From: Mercenaria mercenaria
Lineage: Eukaryota; Mollusca; Bivalvia; Venerida; Veneridae
Length of the DNA stretch: 64,000 nucleotides
Assembly: GCF_021730395.1 (NCBI RefSeq)
Contig: NC_069363.1
Coordinates: 45,437,001 to 45,501,000 of the forward strand
Direction of reading: 5' to 3'
Notes under the pieces: generated by a model
The model's input: only the letters and a program-made list of their open reading frames with translations
What the model was told of the DNA's origin: nothing
The model's database searches: none
Translations under genes and position numbers: made by a program
Part shown: piece after piece, positions 58,266 through 64,000 of the stretch
Layout: each line of letters opens with the position of its first letter
Numbering within the stretch: position 1 is the stretch's first letter

Positions 58266-58883
58266 AATGCAGCAATTAGACCTTAGATACATGAGTTATC
58301 ACTAAATTTGACCAAATGACCGGGGGTCGTTTTTTTACGGGAGTCAATATTCTTCGTGAGGTTCAGTTTACTTCACGTGGGGGAGTCATAGTACTATGAT
58401 CTGGAGGTCATAATACTATGACCGGGGGGTCACTTTTTCTATAGAATAATGACCGGGGGTCATTATTCTATGGGGGTCGAAATACTTCATTACACCGGCA
58501 AAACCCATCTGGCACCCCCATGCCAGATGACTCTCGTGCTGTTAATGACAACTAGTGGTTCATGCACTGATAATATATTGTTTATGTAAAATTTAATTTC
58601 CCGCGCTCTACTATAAGAAAGAGTGCTACAAAGAAAATATTTCTACCTGTTATTTGTAAAATACAGTATGCAAGAAAAATAATCTGCCAGAATAAAATGC
58701 TAACATGTAGACGATATGCAAGAAAAAATATCAGTCATGTGTTTACAAATCGGATGGAAATATCCGTCCCTCGGTCACCTGCGCATGAGCGGTAATTCGG
58801 CAAGCCTCATTACCACCCAATGCGCAGGTGCCCTCGGGACGGATATTTCTATCCGATTCGTAAACACATGACAGATATTATTA

Positions 58884-59434
58884 TTCTTGCACACCGGACT
58901 GGCGTTTCCGGTGATTTTACCCATGCCGGCAAAACCCATCTGGCACCCCCATGCCAGATGACTCTCGTGCTGTTAATGACAACTAGTGGTTCATGCACTG
59001 ATAATATACTGTTTATGCAAAAATACGAAAAAAGCAGATACCTTGATAGTTTTTTCTCCGTTACATATAGTATAGGCCTATTTCTCGATTCAAAATACGT
59101 TAGTTTACCGTAAGAACATAACGTTACGCTACAAACGATGAAACTAAAGTGGAACTTTGTTATGATGCGTAACGCGAAACATCATGACGTCACTTCTGCT
59201 TACGGACGTTAACTTCCCGCGCTCTACCATAAGAAAGAGTGCTATAAAGAAAGTATTTCTACCTGTTATTTGTAAAATACGATATACAAGAAAAATAATC
59301 TGCCAGAATAAAATGCTAACATGTATACGATATGCAAGAAAAAATTGGCAAGCCTCATTACCGCCCAATGCGCAGGTGCCCTCGGGACGGATATTTCTAT
59401 CCGATTCGTAAACACATGACAGGTATTATTATTC
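58884..59434 (+). mobile_element. Composite hairpin element, copy B (half of X lost)
   Basis: Uninterrupted module M (58884-59019), full spacer (59020-59345) and a truncated X block: CAAGCCTCATTACCGCCCAA-TGCGCAGGTG through GACGGATATTTCTATCCGAT-TCG to 59434. The left arm of the X hairpin seen in copy A (about 65 bp) is deleted. TATTATTATTC borders both the M start and the X end. Confidence 0.75.
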
Positions 59435-59439
59435 CAATA

Positions 59440-61270
59440 CAGGTAAATCCAGTAATTGCTTTACAATAGATCTGTGACGGATTATCTTTGAACACCCCTG
59501 GACTTATTGGACTCAACTGCCACATTATCAAAGCTTATTAGTAAGCGTTAACCTTTGTCAATCTGATGTTTTTGTATTTTTATTAAAAAGGTTTTCCACA
59601 GTTATACTTGATGCATTTATGTAGATTCAATTTTGAATACCACCTTGCTTGGATTAATAATTTGAAACACATTCCCTACTTTATTTTCATGAAACCTAGT
59701 ACGAATGATAGTATTATATTAATGGGTCGCTAGATCAAATTACAAATGTACATTATACCTTTTTAACAATCTTGTTTCTACCTTTTCTACCTGATATGTG
59801 TGAATCATGCTCAGAATATTTCTTTCATTAAATTTAGCTCAGCTTAGAAACACTTACCTGTGAGCAAGACACCGCCACTAGGCAAGACCATGGAGAAAAT
59901 GTAAAAGGTTTTGACCCCACAGAGTATACTCGATCTACATGAAACAAACAATAAAAAATGATTTGATATAGTAGCTAAATTCTTAACCCCGGATGAGACA
60001 GTTTTGAACTTGACCTTGATGATACAAAAACAAATGTTTTGACCGGGTGTCATAGGATCTGAAAAGCAACGTGGCTTCCTTTTATAAATGTTAACAATAT
60101 TTTCCCATGATTTGACCTTCAAGATGACAGTTTACAGTATCGAACTGGACATAGAATTCGTGCAGAAAACGTTTAAACCAAGTTTTAAGTAGATAAGGTA
60201 AATACTAGGTTCTTGGTTTATCACATTAAACTCTAAGAGGTCACATTTTACCTAATGTAGCTGGGAGGTTCTCAGATTGTTAGTCAATGATGGCATGCAT
60301 TTCCACTACCGTCCACGAAAAATCTCAATCAAAACGATTTTACAAAATCTAGGTGAAGTCCGAAAATGTGTTATAGGGAGTCAAAAACTAGATTAGTATG
60401 TCTGGAGGTTACATTTTCGTTTTGATTTACATGAAATCGGCCAGAATATTTGTCTTAAAGTTGGTGGAATTTATGACAATTTTACAATAGGATCATTTTG
60501 GGTTTGCGACAAGGCCACTAGGCCAAATCATAGAAGAAATCTTGTTATCACCTTAGAGGCAATATTTTCTACTAGCATTAAATAAAACCTGGCAAGAATG
60601 CCAGTCGCTATGTAATTCAGGCTATGTTTTCGGTAGTTGTTAATTGGGGTAAAAATAAGGTCGCTAGATCAAATAATACAAAACATTATTAGCACTGTAG
60701 ATGACACATTTCTACCTAATCTACATGAACCTTGGTCAAAATTTTGCTGATAACTCATATCGTAACAATGGAACATCCGACTTACAAAAACATTGGATAA
60801 ATATGTAAATCTGCCTGTCACATGAGGTTTCGTATACAGTCAGTAACTTTATAAAAGGTTTGGGCCTTACTTTGTCCTACTTTCACTTAGATAGATTCGG
60901 TCTTACAGTGATTATAAACACGTTTTAAAGAAAAAGAAAGTTTTAACCGCCTCCAGAACATAAAATAGTAAATCTGCGAACAATAAAGATAATTATGTTT
61001 ACTAGACATTTATTAGCTTTGAAAGCTAATAAGCTGCTCACCAGAATTTGAATTTGTGGGACTATCAAAATTAAATAAGAATTTGAACATTTACCATAAC
61101 TCATCACTCCACTTGGTCCCTACCTTAAATAGCCGTAGCATCCATAAAATCATATATACATCTGCAGCTATGACAACTTTGCACTTAGCGACAACATACA
61201 CGCTGTTTGAAATAGACAGTGTAATGCTCTTGATCTTTTTTTAACGCGACTATATCATATATGTATTTTA
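59440..61270 (+). repeat. Degenerate tandem-repeat element remnants
   Basis: Scattered fragments such as CACTAGGCCAAATCATAGAA, CTTGTTATCACCTTAGAGGC, ACATGAACCTTGGTCAAAAT and GTCAAAAACTAGATTAGTAT are decayed versions of the 145-bp units of 26592-27722. No intact gene is present. Confidence 0.5.
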
Positions 61271-61279
61271 ATTTTGTTT

Positions 61280-61672
61280 TGTTGTTACCCTTTCATTGGC
61301 GTCGGCGTCAAAAAGTTTTGCATATAGGAAGATTTCTCTTAAATTACTAAGATAACACTTTCATTCTTCACACATGTATTCGGCATTATGATGTGACCTC
61401 ACAGAACATATGAAACAACTCTAGCTGTTATTTTGCCAAAATTATACCTCTTTTTAATTTAAAAATTTTATATCAATTTTGCATGTCAGCATGTTTCTCT
61501 CAAGACTTACTTTCTTTCGCATCAAAGGATGACGTCTCATGGCAAGTTTCAAGACATTGCCTTATGTTTTGTCATAATTATGCCCCTATTAAGCCTTGAG
61601 TGGATGCTAAATTTCTAAGCTGGTAGGAACGCCTTATATAGTCGAGTCGCTGTCATTAGACACCTCTTGCTT
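61280..61672 (+). mobile_element. Degenerate Helentron-like 3' end
   Basis: CATTGGCGTCGGCGTC, TTTTGTCATAATTATGCCCC and the end TATAGTCGAGTCGCTGTC-ATT-AGACACCTCTTGC parallel the 3' end of the 19048-21146 element, with a weakened hairpin. Confidence 0.6.
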
Positions 61673-61679
61673 TGTTTGC

Positions 61680-62215
61680 TTTTCATATGGACATGATTAC
61701 AAAAATATCTTACCCATATGACAAAAGTTTATTCAGAGATTTTGTATGATTGCATGAGCTTCCCACCACGTCAAACATAAATCTCATCTTCAAACAATAG
61801 AATAAAATCTCTGTAACACTCTATTCAAATCTCCAACGGTACAGTATCCCGTAAACGGGTGAAACCGGTTCAGTTACATTATTTTATATAACTTAATTGA
61901 ATTATAATAATCAAATATGTAAAAAAAATTAATGGCATCCTTACTAATCTTTTCTTCCGCTTAATACATATATAATTTTCATTTGCACCGACAACACACC
62001 CGAGAAAGTGGTTTTCTCAAATTTCATTTAGCTGTAAGACAAAAAAATATGTTACTGACCCGTTTATCGGCGGTGTAACTTGCGCGAGCATTGAGCTGTT
62101 TTATCACTCCATCTTGTGTCTCATGCTTTTACGCTTTTTTTAGTTGTTTATGGTCCAGGAGTATTGTATTACATCTAAACTATACCTTACATACTAGTTT
62201 TTGTAACATAAACCT
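61680..62215. other. AT-rich intergenic DNA
   Basis: No gene or repeat recognised. Confidence 0.4.
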
Positions 62216-62219
62216 ATAA

Positions 62220-62960
62220 AACTAGATGCCCACGGGCAACATGTCGAGTCCGCCAGCTGTCAAAAGGACTAGGAGTTGCACATGACACCCTGTCTCATTG
62301 AGGCAAACATTTATGCCAAATAAAAAATGATTGTAAAAAGTTACAATATAAGTTATTTATAGTAACAACAAATGGAAGTAAATCTTTAAAAAAAATCTAA
62401 GTCCACACAAAAATCCTTACCAGTAGAGATAGGTCAAAATACACCTCAAAATTGGATGCAACATGCATATTGTACTACAGAAAAGTGGTCTTAATTTTTC
62501 CCTACGACCAGTAATAAAAAAAGTTACAATATAAGCTATTTATAGTAACAAAAAAAGGGAAGTAATTCTAGGTTACAAAACACCATAATGGTGAACAATT
62601 GTGCCAAGTTACATCAAAATCCCTCCATGCATGAAAAAGAAATGCTCCGGACAAAGTCATTCTTGTATCTGACCTTTGACCTCTAAGTGTGACCTTGACC
62701 TTAGACCTAGGGTCCTGTTTCTTGCGCATGCCACTCCGTCACATGGTGGTGAACATTTGTGCCAAGTTACATCAAAATCCCTCCATGCATGAAGAAGAAA
62801 TGCTCCGGACAAAGTCATTATTGAATTTAACCTTTGACCTCAAAGTGTGACCTTGACCTTTGAGACAGGAACCTGCGGTTTGCGCATGACACTCCATCTC
62901 CCAGAGGTTAACATTCATGCCAAATATAAATGAGATTGCTCCATGCATGTCAAAGTTATG
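62220..62960 (+). mobile_element. Tandem-repeat element (ACTAGATGCCCACGGGC start)
   Basis: AACTAGATGCCCACGGGCAA contains a short hairpin (GCCC-ACG-GGC). Units of about 157 bp follow: GTGCCAAGTTACATCAAAAT, CCCTCCATGCATGAA, GAAATGCTCCGGACAAAGTC, CCTTTGACCTC and GTGTGACCTTGACCTT (near 62590 and 62749, partial near 62900). Confidence 0.7.
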
Positions 62961-62964
62961 GAAA

Positions 62965-63975
62965 AATTATAGAAAGCACGTACATCATGGAATAGCTAGA
63001 ACAATGTTCTCAACTATTCAGGAGAAAGATAATTTGCCTGTCTTCACAGACCATTCTGCAATGAAAAACGTTGTATTCTATGGCAGCATTGTCACGTTTT
63101 CTTTACTGTTTTCACTGCATATGAATTCATTTACAGATTTAAAAGTATTTACAACACATATTTTTTCTCAGACTTAAATGAGTTTTTACAAATAATAATT
63201 TAGTGTATTTCAGACATAGCCGTCTAGTTGAGTCTGCTGTTCTGACAGACAAAAACAAAACAAGGATAACTATCCTAGGATTCGCAATGTTTCGAGAACG
63301 CAGCTCCCTCAAACGCCAAACCAACAGCAGTATATGTATAGATGTGTACATGATAAACACATAGACAACGTAAAGCATACAGACAATGAGCGAGGACGAA
63401 ACGAACGAAGAACGGAGTTGGGCATTGGTTTGGAACGGTCAGTGGCAACAACACCATCTGAGCTTTTAAACTGGCTAATGGTGTACCGAACCTCATAGTT
63501 TACACTTCCTCTTTTATCTCTTTTATACTACATTCCACCTTCAAATAAAGCATCTGATTATACCAGAATAATTATCCCATTATTATTTGAAGTAATATAT
63601 CTAATATCACTTACAAAGAATTAGGAAGTAATCTATTTCGAACTCGTGTTATTCAAAAACACTTTAATATTTTACCCAAGAAAACATGGGTCAATCAATA
63701 TTAGTTTGCATTTATCATAGTTTTATTTTTTAATAATATATATTATTAAGTGAAACAATATATAATACATCATTATTAATTACAAGCGAACAACTGGAAA
63801 TGCTATCATTTGAAAAGATGTGTTTTCATTACTCTAGATACATTATTGAAATTTGAGTAATTTCTCAACTTAACAATCCTGCCAGTCGTAAGACGTTTGA
63901 AATATTCTTTGAGTACGGGTAAGTAAATAAAGATATTATTCGCCACTTCGTTTTATACAACTACTGTTGTTAAAT
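62965..63975. other. AT-rich intergenic DNA
   Basis: Short frames on both strands lack domain features. Nothing supported. Confidence 0.4.
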
Positions 63976-63980
63976 CATAA

Positions 63981-64000
63981 TTGAGCCGCGCCAAGAGAAA
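63981..64000. mobile_element. Start of a palindromic MITE cut by the window edge
   Basis: TTGAGCCGCGCCAAGAGAAA matches the termini of the MITEs at 46858 and 47797. Confidence 0.7.

Larger units (their letters stand above)
57117..58494. mobile_element. 1.38-kb TIR element inserted in module M, CCGG duplication
   Basis: Ends TGTAATGAAGTATTTCGACC and GGTCGAAATACTTCATTACA are perfect inverts, and similarity continues for about 57 bp into a palindrome ATAGAATAATGACC/GGTCATTATTCTAT. CCGG flanks both sides (57113-57116, 58495-58498), while the uninterrupted copy at 58.9 kb has a single CCGG. Diverged sub-repeats of about 100 bp (ATAGAATAACGACC, TGACTCCC) fill 57130-57540. A CTA/CTG microsatellite and a C-rich element end lie inside. 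No transposase frame. Confidence 0.85.
57072..58883 (+). mobile_element. Composite hairpin element, copy A (split by an insertion)
   Basis: Module M is 57072-57116 plus 58495-58589 (TTCTTGCACACCGGACTGGC ... CATCTGGCACCCCCATGCCA ... CTCTCGTGCTGTTAATGACA). A short spacer follows with TTCCCGCGCTCTAC and TGCTAACATGTAGACGATAT, then the X hairpin at 58735-58872: CATGTGTTTACAAATCGGAT / ATCCGATTCGTAAACACATG, inner ACCTGCGCA / TGCGCAGGT, loop GCGGTAATTCGGCAAGCCTC. Compared with copy B it lacks about 190 bp of spacer. Confidence 0.75.

Noticed and set aside
63139-63496. Two overlapping minus-strand frames of 73-79 codons
   Set aside because: They overlap in different frames, show no conserved motif and lie in AT-rich DNA; likely chance.

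Overview
This 64 kb window is eukaryotic, AT-rich, gene-poor and crowded with repeats. It most likely comes from a marine bivalve or close mollusc. Four things point there: a spliced secreted C1q-domain gene; tRNA-derived SINEs with an ACAAACAAAC-type tail; many interspersed elements that start with a short C-rich or AGCTC motif, continue with CCGTCCGTCC or CGGCGTCGGCGTC, carry tandem units of roughly 100-180 bp (typical text: AGTTATGGCCCCT, GGTCACTAGGTC, GAAACTTGGTCAGAATG) and end in a hairpin plus CTTGTT or CTAGTT; and abundant palindromic MITEs. There are no bacterial operons, CRISPR arrays, plasmid or phage features.

Host genes are few. (1) A two-exon C1q-domain gene at 1685-2692 (-) encodes a 248-residue secreted protein with a signal peptide, a coiled coil and a C1q head. 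(2) A class A peptide-type GPCR block at 5148-6122 (-) runs from ECL1/TM3 to the C-tail and has two apparent indels across TM2. (3) A 533-residue type II membrane protein at 48485-50086 (+) lies in one coding exon behind a strong splice acceptor. It has a GAHR motif, a GLRxxxDVD motif and many N-glycosylation sequons, and I do not recognise its function.

The rest is mobile or repetitive DNA. 0-1 kb: a dead mariner transposase with an internal tandem duplication. 3.8-10.3 kb: MITEs, a C-rich tandem-repeat element and a double-hairpin composite element. 11.7-18.6 kb: SINE tails, a CR1/L2-like LINE fragment, a long-TIR DNA element and a twin hairpin. 19-31 kb: a dense series of Helentron-like tandem-repeat elements, two of them split by TTAA-flanked insertions, with SINEs nested in or between them. 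31-39 kb: a nested MITE pair, two inverted copies of a fold-back minisatellite, and two nearly identical C-rich elements. 39-46 kb: more tandem-repeat elements, a promoter-like CCAAT/TATA site, and a long broken LINE on the minus strand. 46-48 kb: a palindromic MITE carrying another MITE. 50-52 kb: a tandem-repeat element. 54.4-55.7 kb: a 25-bp minisatellite. 55.9-59.4 kb: a Tc1-like MITE, then a duplicated composite hairpin element split by a 1.4-kb TIR element. 60-63 kb: degenerate tandem-repeat elements.

The most unusual observation is the composite element found at 9650-10246 and again, in the opposite orientation, at 57072-59434. Its hairpin stems differ between copies in a compensatory way, so both arms change together, while loop and spacer sequence stays recognisable. 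All similarity statements come from reading the sequence by eye; no database or folding program was run.
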